NCBI RefSeq assembly: GCF_011806385.1
Contig: NZ_JAATOX010000002.1
Coordinates: 1-64,000, forward strand
DNA: 64,000 bases
Direction: 5' to 3'
From: Phaeobacter sp. HF9A
Lineage (GTDB): Bacteria > Pseudomonadota > Alphaproteobacteria > Rhodobacterales > Rhodobacteraceae
Positions 29,607 to 38,379 of the stretch are shown here, one piece after another. The number at the start of each line of letters is the position of its first letter. Position 1 is the stretch's first letter. The translations under genes were made by a program, and so were the position numbers. A model generated the notes under the pieces. That model did not search any database. It was not told the origin of the DNA and saw nothing but the letters and a program-made list of their open reading frames with translations.

Positions 29607-30316
29607 GCGCAGGCTGCCTTTTGCATCTCCGCCAATTGCGCGGTGCCTTCTGTGGCCAAGTCCATCAGCTGGTTCATCTGATCACGCGAGAAGACGGAGC
29701 CTTCGGCGCTCATTTGGACTTCGATCAACTTGCCGGAGCCGGTCATGATGAAATTGCCATCCACGCCTGCTTCGGAATCTTCGGGGTAGTCCAGATCGAG
29801 CACCGGCTGGCCAGCGTAGATGCCGCAGGAAATCGCCGAGACCGGATCCACCAGCGGATCCATTTTGCCGTCGCCGATCTTCATCAGCTTGTTGACCGCC
29901 AGCCGCAGCGCGACCCAACCGCCAGTGATAGAGGCGCAGCGGGTGCCGCCATCGGCTTGCAGCACGTCGCAGTCCACGGTGATTTGACGCTCTCCCAGGG
30001 CAACACGATCCACGCCGGCGCGCAGGGCACGGCCGATCAGACGCTGGATTTCAACGGTGCGGCCGCCTTGCTTGCCCGAGGCGGCCTCGCGGCGCATGCG
30101 GGTGTTGGTGGCGCGGGGCAGCATGCCGTATTCGGCGGTTACCCAACCCAGGCCGGAGCCTTTGATAAAGGGGGGGACGCGGTCCTCGATCGTGGCGGTG
30201 CACAAGACATGGGTGTCGCCCATCTTGATCAGGCAGGAACCTTCTGCATGTTTGGTAAAGCCGGTCTCGATCGAGACGGCGCGCATTTCATTCAGGGCAC
30301 GTCCGGAGGGTCGCAT
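29603..30316 (-). CDS. rph: Ribonuclease PH
   Basis: Phosphorolytic 3'-5' exoribonuclease that trims tRNA precursors. The 237-residue protein starts [12 protein letters not shown] and contains the phosphate-binding [16 protein letters not shown] and the catalytic [12 protein letters not shown] block. I use the ATG at 30316; the frame is open 23 codons further up. It heads the rph-rdgB-hemW-DUF454 operon and is divergent from hrcA, so their promoters share a 131-base gap. Confidence 0.95.
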   Translation of the reverse strand: MRPSGRALNEMRAVSIETGFTKHAEGSCLIKMGDTHVLCTATIEDRVPPFIKGSGLGWVTAEYGMLPRATNTRMRREAASGKQGGRTVEIQRLIGRALRAGVDRVALGERQITVDCDVLQADGGTRCASITGGWVALRLAVNKLMKIGDGKMDPLVDPVSAISCGIYAGQPVLDLDYPEDSEAGVDGNFIMTGSGKLIEVQMSAEGSVFSRDQMNQLMDLATEGTAQLAEMQKAACA

Positions 30317-30359
30317 GGGGATATCCTTTTGTTGTTGCCCGTCGATACCGCTCGGGGGG

Positions 30360-30387
30360 TTGGCGATGCAAGGGTCATTGACCATAT
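30360..30387 (+). promoter_or_regulatory. Candidate heat-shock-type promoter of hrcA-grpE
   Basis: TTGGCG and CCATAT are separated by 16 bases, about 60 bases before the hrcA ATG. The CCATATCTAG stretch is close to CCATATAGG upstream of hslV. No CIRCE palindrome (TTAGCACTC-N9-GAGTGCTAA) is visible here, so HrcA autoregulation is not supported by this upstream sequence. Confidence 0.35.
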
Positions 30388-30447
30388 CTAGCGAAGCGCT
30401 TTAGTGACAATGAGAGGCTAAGGTTGGCGGAATACGTCGGGAGTGCC

Positions 30448-31512
30448 ATGACTGATCCAAATTCCATTCTGCAGGAGATGAACGAACGTTCGCGCGAAGT
30501 CTTTCGGCTTCTGGTGGAAAGCTATCTCGAAAGCGGCGGGCCGGTGGGCAGCCGCACCTTGACCCGATCACTGAGCGAAAAGGTCAGCGCTGCCACGGTG
30601 CGCAACGTGATGCAGGATTTGGAATATCTTGGTCTGTTGGACAGCCCGCATGTCAGCGCGGGGCGTATTCCGACGCAGATGGGCTTACGGCTGTTTGTCG
30701 ATGGCCTGTTGCAGATGGGCGATCCCAACTCCCAGGACCGCGAGATGATTGACCGCACGTTGGGGAACAACTCCAGCGACGTTGGCGGCATGCTGGATCG
30801 GGTCGGAGCGGCGCTGTCGGGGGTGACCCATGGGGCCTCGCTGGTGTTGACGCCGAAATACGAGGCCGAGCTGCGCCATATCGAGTTTGTCTCGCTGGCG
30901 CAGGATCGGGCCCTGGTTGTGCTGGTGTTCTCGGATGGCCACGTGGAAAATCGTTTGTTCACGCCGCCGCCGGGGCAAACCCCGAGCTCGATGCGGGAGG
31001 CGGCGAATTTTCTCAACGCGATGATCGACGGGCGAACCCTGAGCGATGTGCGGGTGGATGTTCAGGCCGAGATCGAGAAACGGCGTCAGGAAATCGACAC
31101 GCTGGCCAGCGATATGATCGAGAGCGGCCTTGCCGCATGGGAAGACGAGGGCAGCGATCAGGCCCGTTTGATCGTGCGCGGTCGGGCGAATCTCCTCTCT
31201 GAGGATGGCGCGCCGGACGAGTTGGAGAAGATCCGCACCCTGTTTGACGACCTGGAACGTAAACGAGATATTGCCGAGTTCCTCGAACTGGCCGAAGACG
31301 GCGACGGTGTACGCATTTTTATCGGCTCGGAGAACAAACTTTTCTCACTTTCGGGTTCCTCTTTGGTGGTGTCTCCCTATATGAACGCGGATCGAAAGAT
31401 CATCGGTGCGGTGGGGGTCATCGGCCCCACGCGCCTGAACTACGGACGAATTGTGCCGATCGTGGACTACACGGCGCAGCTGGTTGGGAAAATGGTCTCC
31501 GACCGGAGTTAG
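30448..31512 (+). CDS. hrcA: HrcA heat-inducible transcription repressor
   Basis: Repressor that binds CIRCE elements upstream of groESL/dnaK operons and is released on heat shock. The 354-residue protein has an N-terminal winged helix (SAATVRNVMQDLEYLGLLDSP, split near residues 46-66, followed by HVSAGRIPT) and the HrcA effector domain. I prefer the ATG at 30448 over a TTG eight codons upstream. grpE follows after 9 bases, the usual order. Confidence 0.95.
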   Translation: MTDPNSILQEMNERSREVFRLLVESYLESGGPVGSRTLTRSLSEKVSAATVRNVMQDLEYLGLLDSPHVSAGRIPTQMGLRLFVDGLLQMGDPNSQDREMIDRTLGNNSSDVGGMLDRVGAALSGVTHGASLVLTPKYEAELRHIEFVSLAQDRALVVLVFSDGHVENRLFTPPPGQTPSSMREAANFLNAMIDGRTLSDVRVDVQAEIEKRRQEIDTLASDMIESGLAAWEDEGSDQARLIVRGRANLLSEDGAPDELEKIRTLFDDLERKRDIAEFLELAEDGDGVRIFIGSENKLFSLSGSSLVVSPYMNADRKIIGAVGVIGPTRLNYGRIVPIVDYTAQLVGKMVSDRS

Positions 31513-31521
31513 AGGTGAATT

Positions 31522-32085
31522 ATGGCAGAGCCCAGGAACGACGATTTTTTGGATGACATCGAGGCAGCTGAAGCCGAAGAGCTGTCGGCTCAGACCGAAG
31601 AAGTAGATGAGGAAGCGCTGGAGCTGGAAGCCCTGCGCGCCGAGCGGGACGAGTATAAGGATCGCTTTATGCGGGCGCTCGCCGATGCCGAGAACGCGCG
31701 CAAGCGTGGTGACAAGGCGCGTCGTGAAGCCGAGCAATATGGCGGCTCCAAACTGGCGCGTGACATGCTGCCGGTCTATGACAACATGAAACGCGCGCTT
31801 GAGGCCGCGACCGAGGAGCAGAAAGCGGTTTCGGCTGCGCTGATCGAAGGTGTTGAGCTGACCATGCGCGCCCTGCTGGATGTGTTCCAGAAACACGGCA
31901 TGCAAGTGATCGCGCCGCAGGTGGGTGATCGTTTTGATCCTCAGGTGCATGAGGCGATGTTTGAAGCGCCGCTGCCGGGCACAAAGGCGGGCGACATTAT
32001 TCAGGTCTCCACCGAGGGCTTTATGTTGCACGACCGGCTGCTGCGTCCGGCGCAGGTCGGCGTGTCGTCAGCGCCCGCATCCTGA
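31522..32085 (+). CDS. grpE: GrpE nucleotide exchange factor
   Basis: Releases ADP from DnaK during the chaperone cycle. The 187-residue protein has an acidic N-terminal coiled-coil region rich in E and A, the DRFMRALADAENARKRGDKARREA helix (about residues 50-73), and the C-terminal beta domain with the conserved PGTKAGDIIQVSTEGF block. It is the second gene of hrcA-grpE; dnaK is not in the window. Confidence 0.95.
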   Translation: MAEPRNDDFLDDIEAAEAEELSAQTEEVDEEALELEALRAERDEYKDRFMRALADAENARKRGDKARREAEQYGGSKLARDMLPVYDNMKRALEAATEEQKAVSAALIEGVELTMRALLDVFQKHGMQVIAPQVGDRFDPQVHEAMFEAPLPGTKAGDIIQVSTEGFMLHDRLLRPAQVGVSSAPAS

Positions 32086-32094
32086 TGCGATGAC

Positions 32095-32134
32095 GGGCCC
32101 CGCGGGGCCCGTGCCTCCGGCGGGGATATTTTTG
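32095..32134 (+). repeat. GC palindrome and CCTCCGGCGGGG motif after grpE (possible dispersed repeat)
   Basis: A perfect 16-base palindrome GGGCCCCGCGGGGCCC (32095-32110) is followed by CCTCCGGCGGGGATATTTT. From memory, strings very like the second part recur between genes in Rhodobacteraceae genomes. I see only one copy here, so its repeat status is unproven. Confidence 0.4.
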
Positions 32135-32142
32135 AAAAGATG

Positions 32143-32178
32143 AAAGAGCGACATGCGTCAGGCAGGTCGCTCTTTTTT
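32143..32178 (+). terminator. Terminator between grpE and mutS
   Basis: AAAGAGCGAC pairs with GTCGCTCTTT and a run of six T closes the plus-strand side. The 3' half overlaps the end of the convergent mutS coding sequence. Confidence 0.85.
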
Positions 32179-34812
32179 GTTCTGGGCTTCGTCTTTCAGC
32201 CGATAGAGCGCTTCCAGCGCCTCACGCGGGGTGAGGTCGTCGGGATTGATCTCGTCGAGCAACGTCAGGACCGGTGAGGTGGCCGCTGCTTTTGGCTGAG
32301 GCGGCGGGGCTGCGGCAAAGAGCGGCAGGTCGTCGATCTGGACCTTGCCAGCGCCGCCGCCTTTGCGGCTGCTTTCCTCCAGCATATCGAGGACATCGCG
32401 GGCACGGGCCACCACCGAGGCTGGCAAGCCGGCGAGTTGCGCAACCTGCACACCATAGGAGCGATCCGCCGCGCCTTTTTTGACCTCATGCAGGAAGATG
32501 ACCTCGCCGTTCCATTCCTTGACCGTGACGGTGGCGTTGTCGACGCCGGGGAGTTTGGCGGCAAGTTGCGTCAGCTCGTGATAATGGGTGGCAAACAGCG
32601 CGCGGGATCGGTTGACCTCGTGCAGATGCTCTAGCGTAGCCCAGGCGATCGACAGCCCGTCGTAGGTTGCGGTGCCACGGCCAATTTCGTCCAGGATGAC
32701 CAGGGCGCGGTCATCGGCCTGGTTGAGGATGGCGGCGGTTTCGACCATTTCGACCATGAAGGTCGAGCGTCCCCGGGCAAGGTCATCCGAGGCGCCGACA
32801 CGGCTGAAGAGCTGGCTGATCATGCCGATATGCGCGGTGTCTGCCGGCACATAGCTGCCCATCTGCGCGAGCACGGCGATCAGTGCGTTCTGGCGCAGGA
32901 AGGTTGATTTACCGGCCATGTTGGGACCGGTGAGCAGCCAGACGGCGGCGCCATCCTCGGTGCTGAGGTCGCAGTCATTGGCGACAAATGTCTCGCCGCC
33001 CTGCTGCCGCAGGGCTTGTTCAACGACGGGGTGGCGCCCGCCATCCACGTGAAACGCGCGGGAGGTGTCGACGCGGGGGCGGGTCCAGTTTTCCCCCCGC
33101 GCCAGATCCGCCAGCGCTGTGACCAGATCCAGCTCGGCAAAGCCGCGTGCGGCTTGATTGAGCCGCGCCGCGCAGTCAAGAATAGCGCCAGAAAGCCTTT
33201 GATAGAGCCGCTTTTCGATCTCCAGGGCCAAATTCCCCGCATTGAGGATCTTGCTCTCGATCTCGCTCAGCTCCACCGTGGTAAATCTTACCTGATTGGC
33301 CGTGGTCTGGCGGTGGATGTAGGTTTCCGACATCGGTGCGGATTGCATTTTGCCGGCATGGGTCGCGGTGGTTTCGATGAAGTAGCCAAGCACATTGTTG
33401 TGCTTGATCTTCAGCGAGGAGATGCCGGTATGCTCGGCGTATTTCTGTTGCAGCCCGGCGATGACGGAGCGCCCCTCGTCCCGCAGGGTGCGGGCCTCGT
33501 CGAGGTCCGGGTCGAACCCGGTGGCGATGAAGCCGCCGTCGCGGGCCAGCAGTGGCGGTTCGGCGACCAAGGCGGCATCCAGCAGCGACAGAAGTTCCTC
33601 AAAGCCGCGCAGCGATTGCACGGCCTGGGTGAGCAGGGGCGCCAGATCCTGACCTTGCACGGCGCGCTCGATCTCTTCGCCCTGGGCCAGAGCGTTGCGG
33701 ATGGCGGCGAGGTCGCGCGGCCCGCCACGATCCAGCGCCAGCCGGGACAGGGCCCGGTCGATATCGGGCGTCTTGCGCAAGAAGCTGCGCAGGGTCTCGC
33801 TGCGGGTGGGATCCTCAACCGCGTTATCCAGCGCGGCGAGACGATCCGTGATCACGTCGAGGCTTCGCGAGGGGCTGGACAGGCGTTGCTCCAGCAGCCG
33901 GGCACCGCCGGGGGTTACGGTCCGGTCGATCACTGACAAGAGCGACCCGGCCCGCCCACCAGAGAGGGAGCGGGTGAGTTCTAGATTGCGCCGGGTGGAA
34001 GCGTCGATCTGGACGGTGCGGTCCTCGGCCTCTTGCAGAGGGGGCTGCAACAGCGGCAGTTTGCCTTTTTGGGTGATTTCGAGATAGTCGACCACCGCGC
34101 CCATGGCGGAAATCTCGGCGCGGCTGAAGGTGCCAAAGCCGTCAAGGGCCCCGACATTAAACAGGGCGCAGAGCCGTTTTTCGGCGGCGCTGCTGTCAAA
34201 ACTGGCCTTGCCGAGCGGGGTTAGCGGGATCTTGTATTCATCGGCCAGCGGGCGTGTCTCGTTATAGACCGGACCGTCGGCGACCAGCAGCTCTGACGGA
34301 GCGAGGCGGGCAAGTTCCGGGCTGAGGCGCACCCGGGCGATGGGCATCACGTGGAATACGCCGGTGGAGATATCGGCCCAGGCCAGCGCCGCCTGATCGC
34401 GCAGCTCGGCATAGGCGACCAGGAAATTGTGACGGCGGGCTTCGAGAAGGGAATCTTCGGTGAGGGTGCCGGGGGTGACCAGCCGCACCACGTCCCGTTT
34501 GACCACCGATTTGTTGCCGCGCTTCTTGGCTTCGGCGGGGCTTTCCAGCTGTTCACCGACCGCGACGCGAAACCCTTTGCGGATCAGGGTGAGCAGATAG
34601 CCCTCGGCGGCGTGGACGGGAACGCCGCACATGGGGATGTCCTGATCCTCGTGTTTGCCGCGTTTGGTGAGCGCAATATCCAGCGCTTCGGCGGCGTTGA
34701 CCGCGTCCTCAAAGAACATCTCGTAGAAATCGCCCATGCGATAGAACAACAGCGCGTCTTTGTATTGCGCTTTGATCTCAAGATATTGCGCCATCATCGG
34801 CGTGACAGACAT
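32158..34812 (-). CDS. mutS: MutS DNA mismatch repair ATPase
   Basis: Recognises mismatches and small loops and starts repair with MutL. The 884-residue protein has the mismatch-wedge motif FYRMGDFYEMF near residue 24-34, connector, lever and clamp domains, Walker A GPNMAGKST near residue 630, Walker B LVILDEIGRGT, and the FATHYHELT motif. The start is the ATG at 34812 behind GGGGGC; another ATG four codons up is possible. It is monocistronic; mutL is not in the window. Confidence 0.96.
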   Translation of the reverse strand: MSVTPMMAQYLEIKAQYKDALLFYRMGDFYEMFFEDAVNAAEALDIALTKRGKHEDQDIPMCGVPVHAAEGYLLTLIRKGFRVAVGEQLESPAEAKKRGNKSVVKRDVVRLVTPGTLTEDSLLEARRHNFLVAYAELRDQAALAWADISTGVFHVMPIARVRLSPELARLAPSELLVADGPVYNETRPLADEYKIPLTPLGKASFDSSAAEKRLCALFNVGALDGFGTFSRAEISAMGAVVDYLEITQKGKLPLLQPPLQEAEDRTVQIDASTRRNLELTRSLSGGRAGSLLSVIDRTVTPGGARLLEQRLSSPSRSLDVITDRLAALDNAVEDPTRSETLRSFLRKTPDIDRALSRLALDRGGPRDLAAIRNALAQGEEIERAVQGQDLAPLLTQAVQSLRGFEELLSLLDAALVAEPPLLARDGGFIATGFDPDLDEARTLRDEGRSVIAGLQQKYAEHTGISSLKIKHNNVLGYFIETTATHAGKMQSAPMSETYIHRQTTANQVRFTTVELSEIESKILNAGNLALEIEKRLYQRLSGAILDCAARLNQAARGFAELDLVTALADLARGENWTRPRVDTSRAFHVDGGRHPVVEQALRQQGGETFVANDCDLSTEDGAAVWLLTGPNMAGKSTFLRQNALIAVLAQMGSYVPADTAHIGMISQLFSRVGASDDLARGRSTFMVEMVETAAILNQADDRALVILDEIGRGTATYDGLSIAWATLEHLHEVNRSRALFATHYHELTQLAAKLPGVDNATVTVKEWNGEVIFLHEVKKGAADRSYGVQVAQLAGLPASVVARARDVLDMLEESSRKGGGAGKVQIDDLPLFAAAPPPQPKAAATSPVLTLLDEINPDDLTPREALEALYRLKDEAQNKKERPA

Positions 34813-34879
34813 GCAAGCCCCCATTGCTCAGGTTGCATGACGTTTACATGGCTGGAGTCGCAAGGAAAACCCGACAATC

Positions 34880-34914
34880 CAAAAGGCCGAACCCCGCTTG
34901 CGCAGAGTTCGGCC
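34880..34914 (-). terminator. Terminator of the flagellin gene
   Basis: GGCCGAAC pairs with GTTCGGCC, followed on the minus strand by TTTTGG. It lies 23 bases after the flagellin stop and before mutS. Confidence 0.7.
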
Positions 34915-34937
34915 CAAGTGTCAGATCGGAGCGCTGC

Positions 34938-35786
34938 TCAGGAATAGAGCGAGCGCAACGAGCCTGGCGAGGCATTGGCGATCGACAGTGACAAACCGCC
35001 AAGTTGGCTCTGTGCGTCCAATGCGCTGTAGCGGGCAGAGGCGTCTTCCATATCGGTGTCTGTGAGCTCACTGATGCCCATTTGAACCGCATCGCTCAGC
35101 TTGTTCATAAAGACATCCTGCTCCGCCATTTGCTGTGCGCTGGCGCCAAGCGAGGCGGCGCTGTCGGTGGCATAGCGCAGGAAGCCCTCGATTTCGCCCA
35201 GAGCGGTGCGCGCCGAGGCCGCATCGGTGATCGTGGTGCGATTGTTGATGTCAAAACTCGCGCTGCCTTCGAAATCGACGCTGTCCACGGTGATTGACGA
35301 GAGCGTTGGTGCATCATCGCCGGAACGATCCTGTGACGCCGCGACCGAAAGGCTGGTGCCGCCATTGCCATCTGTATCGGTGGCCAAGAGATTGACGCCG
35401 TTGAAGCCCGAGGAGGAGATGATCGTGTTGATCTGCTCGGTTTTCTGGGCCAGCTGCTCTTCGATCATGGAATAATCGGCGGTGCCGCTATTGGCCCGGA
35501 TGGTCAGCTCTTTCATGTCGGTGAGCAGGGAGGTGATTTGCTCCGCCCCGGCGGAGGCAACCGCAACGGTGGCCTCGCCGACGTTCAACCCTTGCGACGT
35601 GGCCTCGAAGCCGGCCAGATCGGATCCCATGACTTCGGAAATGGCCCAGATCGCCGCGGCATCCTTGGCGTGGTCCACCTCCTTGCCAGTGGAGATATCT
35701 TCCTGGACTTCTTCCTTCTCGACGTTTTTGTCCGTCAATATCCTCAGCGCGATCTCCGCGCCGGGATTGGTATTTATACTTGTCAT
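34938..35786 (-). CDS. Divergent orphan flagellin
   Basis: A 282-residue flagellin-family protein. The N-terminal D0/D1 pattern is clear (MTSINTNPGAEIALRIL; ISTGKEVDHAKDAAAIWAISEVM; GLNVGEATVAVASAGAEQIT), and the C-terminal D1/D0 region ends SLSIANASPGSLRSLYS. The first helix has an unusual acidic run (EKEEVQED) where standard alphaproteobacterial flagellins have neutral or basic residues. No other flagellar gene and no sigma-28 or sigma-54 promoter is evident nearby. I use the ATG at 35786; a longer frame upstream lacks similarity. It may be a minor filament subunit, a specialised filament, or a flagellin-like secreted protein. Confidence 0.85.
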   Translation of the reverse strand: MTSINTNPGAEIALRILTDKNVEKEEVQEDISTGKEVDHAKDAAAIWAISEVMGSDLAGFEATSQGLNVGEATVAVASAGAEQITSLLTDMKELTIRANSGTADYSMIEEQLAQKTEQINTIISSSGFNGVNLLATDTDGNGGTSLSVAASQDRSGDDAPTLSSITVDSVDFEGSASFDINNRTTITDAASARTALGEIEGFLRYATDSAASLGASAQQMAEQDVFMNKLSDAVQMGISELTDTDMEDASARYSALDAQSQLGGLSLSIANASPGSLRSLYS

Positions 35787-36104
35787 ATCTGCACCCCTAA
35801 AACTGGTACTTGGTATGCGTGAAGATTGGCCTCGCCCGGATGTTCCAGACAAGGCGGGGAGGCCTTCTGACATATGCAGTCGACAGATCCGCCGCTGCGC
35901 CACTCGACGCGCAAGTGCACTCATTACTCACCATGGAAATATAGCACTGCAGGGCCTGAAATGGGGCGAAACTTTGACAAACCCTTTCAGGTTTAAGTTA
36001 TGATTTGAGCAAAATCTTAATTGTCGAATTGATACGGCAGTGGATTGAGGGGGGCTCTTGGCTGGGATATGACTGTTTCGGAGTAGGAGAGGACAGAGAC
36101 CAAC
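35787..36104. other. Intergenic region between flagellin and maeB
   Basis: 318 bases between divergent genes. It holds a maeB promoter candidate at 35974. Short open frames exist, but none has a ribosome site or recognisable similarity. I see no flagellar promoter for the leftward gene. Confidence 0.6.
35974..36004 (+). promoter_or_regulatory. Probable maeB promoter
   Basis: A perfect TTGACA is followed by TATGAT after 19 bases (or TTATGA after 18), about 100 bases before the maeB ATG, in a locally AT-rich stretch. Confidence 0.5.
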
Positions 36105-38360
36105 ATGCCCAAAGCGAAGATCACCAACGAAGAGGCGCTGGCCTTTCACCTGGAGCCCACACCGGGCAAATGGGAAGTGACCGCAACGGTGCCCATGACC
36201 ACCCAGCGCGACCTGTCGCTGGCCTATAGTCCTGGCGTGGCGGTCCCCTGCGAGGCGATCGCGGAAAACCCGGAACTGGCCTATGACTATACAAACAAAG
36301 GCAATCTTGTTGCGGTGATCTCCAACGGGACGGCGGTTCTTGGTCTTGGCAATCTTGGCGCGCTGGGCTCCAAGCCGGTGATGGAAGGCAAGTCGGTCCT
36401 GTTTAAACGCTTTGCCGATGTGAATTCGATCGACATCGAGCTGGACACCGAGGACCCGGATGAATTCATCAAGGCGGTGAAGCTGATGGGGCCGACCTTC
36501 GGCGGCATCAACCTCGAAGACATCAAGGCACCGGAGTGTTTCATCATCGAGCAGAAGCTCAAGGAAGAGATGGATATCCCGGTCTTCCACGATGACCAGC
36601 ATGGCACGGCGGTGATCTGCGCGGCGGGGCTGATCAACGCGCTGCATCTGTCGGGCAAGAAGATCGAAGATGTGCGAATCGTCCTCAACGGTGCCGGGGC
36701 GGCGGGTATTGCCTGCATTGAGTTGCTGAAATCCATGGGCGCGCGGCACGAGAATTGTATCGTCTGCGACACCAAGGGCGTGATCTATCAGGGCCGCACC
36801 GAAGGCATGAACCAATGGAAGTCCGCCCATGCGGTGAAGACCGAACTGCGCTCGCTGGAGGATGCGATGCAGGGGGCGGATGTCTTCCTCGGCGTGTCGG
36901 CCAAAGGTGCGGTGACCCAGGAGATGGTCAAATCCATGGCCGACAATCCGGTCATCTTCGCCATGGCGAACCCGGACCCGGAAATCACCCCGGAAGAAGC
37001 GCATGAGGTGCGGGTGGATGCGATCGTGGCGACCGGGCGTTCGGACTACCCGAACCAGGTCAACAACGTTCTTGGCTTTCCCTATCTGTTCCGCGGTGCG
37101 CTCGATATTCACGCCCGTGCCATCAACGACGAGATGAAGATCGCCTGCGCCCATGCGCTGGCCAGCATCGCGCGCGAGGATGTGCCGGATGAGGTGGCGC
37201 TCGCCTATGGCAAGTCGCTGACCTTTGGCCGTGACTACATCATCCCGACGCCATTTGATCCGCGATTGATCCACCGTATTCCCACCGCCGTCGCCAAGGC
37301 CGGCATGGACACCGGCGTGGCGCGCCGTCCGATCATCGACATGGAAGCCTATGAGCACGGTTTGCGCGGTCGGATGGATCCGACGCAATCCATCCTGCGC
37401 GGGCTCAATGCGCGGGCGCGCGCGGCGCAATCGCGGATGATCTTTGCCGAGGGCGACGATCCGCGCGTGTTGCGGGCTGCGGTGACCTATCAGCGCTCCG
37501 GTTTTGGCAAGGCGCTGGTTGTCGGTCGACCCGAGGACGTCAAGGCCAAGCTGGAGAAAGCGGGTATCGGCGATGCGGCGCGGGAACTGGAAATCGTGAA
37601 TGCCGCGAACTCGCAGCATTTCGATATCTACAAGGATTTCCTCTATAACCGATTGAACCGCAAAGGGTTTGATCACAAGGATATCCATCGTCTGGTGGGC
37701 CGCGACCGGCATGTCTTTTCCGCCTTGATGCTGGCGCATGGCCATGGCGATGGTCTGGTCACCGGCGCAACCCGCAAATCCGCACATGTGCTGGAGCGGA
37801 TCAACCATGTCTTCAACGCCGATGCGGCCCATGGAGCGGCGGGGGTCACGGCGCTGTTGCACAAGGGTCGGATCGTGCTGATCAGTGATACATTGGTGCA
37901 TGAGTGGCCGGACGAGAACGACCTCGCCAATATCGCCGAACGCGCCGCCGGTGTTGCACGTCATATGGGGCTGGAGCCTCGGGTTGCCTTTGTCAGCTTC
38001 TCGACCTTTGGCTATCCGATGTCGGAGCGGGCAGAAAAAATGCATATCGCGCCCACAGTTCTCGATAAACGCGGCGTTGATTTCGAATATGAGGGCGAAA
38101 TGACCGTGGATGTGGCCCTGAACACCCGGGCGCAGCGCTACTACCCGTTCCAGCGTCTGTCCGGTCCGGCCAATATCCTGGTGGTTCCGGCGCGGCATTC
38201 GGCCTCGATCTCGGTCAAGCTGATGCAGGAAATGGGCGGCGCGACGGTTGTGGGGCCAATCCTCTCTGGCGTGGACAAGCCGATCCAGATTTGCTCCACC
38301 ACCTCGACCACCAATGACGTGCTGAACATGGCCGTTCTGGCGGCAAGCAATATCGGCTGA
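36105..38360 (+). CDS. maeB: NADP-dependent malic enzyme with C-terminal phosphotransacetylase-like domain
   Basis: Decarboxylates malate to pyruvate with NADP+, supplying NADPH and pyruvate. The 751-residue protein has the malic N-domain (LAYSPGVAVPCEAIAENP), the catalytic HDDQHGTAVICAAGL block, a Rossmann segment (VLNGAGAAGIACIEL), and from about residue 430 a phosphate acetyltransferase-like domain (AEGDDPRVLRAA; GATRKSAHVLERI). This hybrid layout is normal for proteobacterial MaeB; the C-terminal domain is regulatory, not an active transacetylase. It has its own promoter and is followed 19 bases later by the kinase gene. Confidence 0.95.
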   Translation: MPKAKITNEEALAFHLEPTPGKWEVTATVPMTTQRDLSLAYSPGVAVPCEAIAENPELAYDYTNKGNLVAVISNGTAVLGLGNLGALGSKPVMEGKSVLFKRFADVNSIDIELDTEDPDEFIKAVKLMGPTFGGINLEDIKAPECFIIEQKLKEEMDIPVFHDDQHGTAVICAAGLINALHLSGKKIEDVRIVLNGAGAAGIACIELLKSMGARHENCIVCDTKGVIYQGRTEGMNQWKSAHAVKTELRSLEDAMQGADVFLGVSAKGAVTQEMVKSMADNPVIFAMANPDPEITPEEAHEVRVDAIVATGRSDYPNQVNNVLGFPYLFRGALDIHARAINDEMKIACAHALASIAREDVPDEVALAYGKSLTFGRDYIIPTPFDPRLIHRIPTAVAKAGMDTGVARRPIIDMEAYEHGLRGRMDPTQSILRGLNARARAAQSRMIFAEGDDPRVLRAAVTYQRSGFGKALVVGRPEDVKAKLEKAGIGDAARELEIVNAANSQHFDIYKDFLYNRLNRKGFDHKDIHRLVGRDRHVFSALMLAHGHGDGLVTGATRKSAHVLERINHVFNADAAHGAAGVTALLHKGRIVLISDTLVHEWPDENDLANIAERAAGVARHMGLEPRVAFVSFSTFGYPMSERAEKMHIAPTVLDKRGVDFEYEGEMTVDVALNTRAQRYYPFQRLSGPANILVVPARHSASISVKLMQEMGGATVVGPILSGVDKPIQICSTTSTTNDVLNMAVLAASNIG

Positions 38361-38379
38361 GCCATAGGAGGCCCAAGAC

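Noticed and set aside
30388-30423. CIRCE-like repeat upstream of hrcA
   Set aside because: TTAG and GCTAA occur here, but the arms and 9-base spacer of CIRCE (TTAGCACTC-N9-GAGTGCTAA) are not met.
33041-33056. Possible third parS site inside mutS
   Set aside because: The core CCACGTGAAAC is present, but the outer bases match the palindrome poorly (about 12 of 16). It is far from the origin cluster and within conserved coding sequence.
35787-36104. Flagellar sigma-28 or sigma-54 promoter for the orphan flagellin
   Set aside because: I found no TAAA-N15-GCCGATAA and no GGCAC-N5-TTGCA match on the minus strand.
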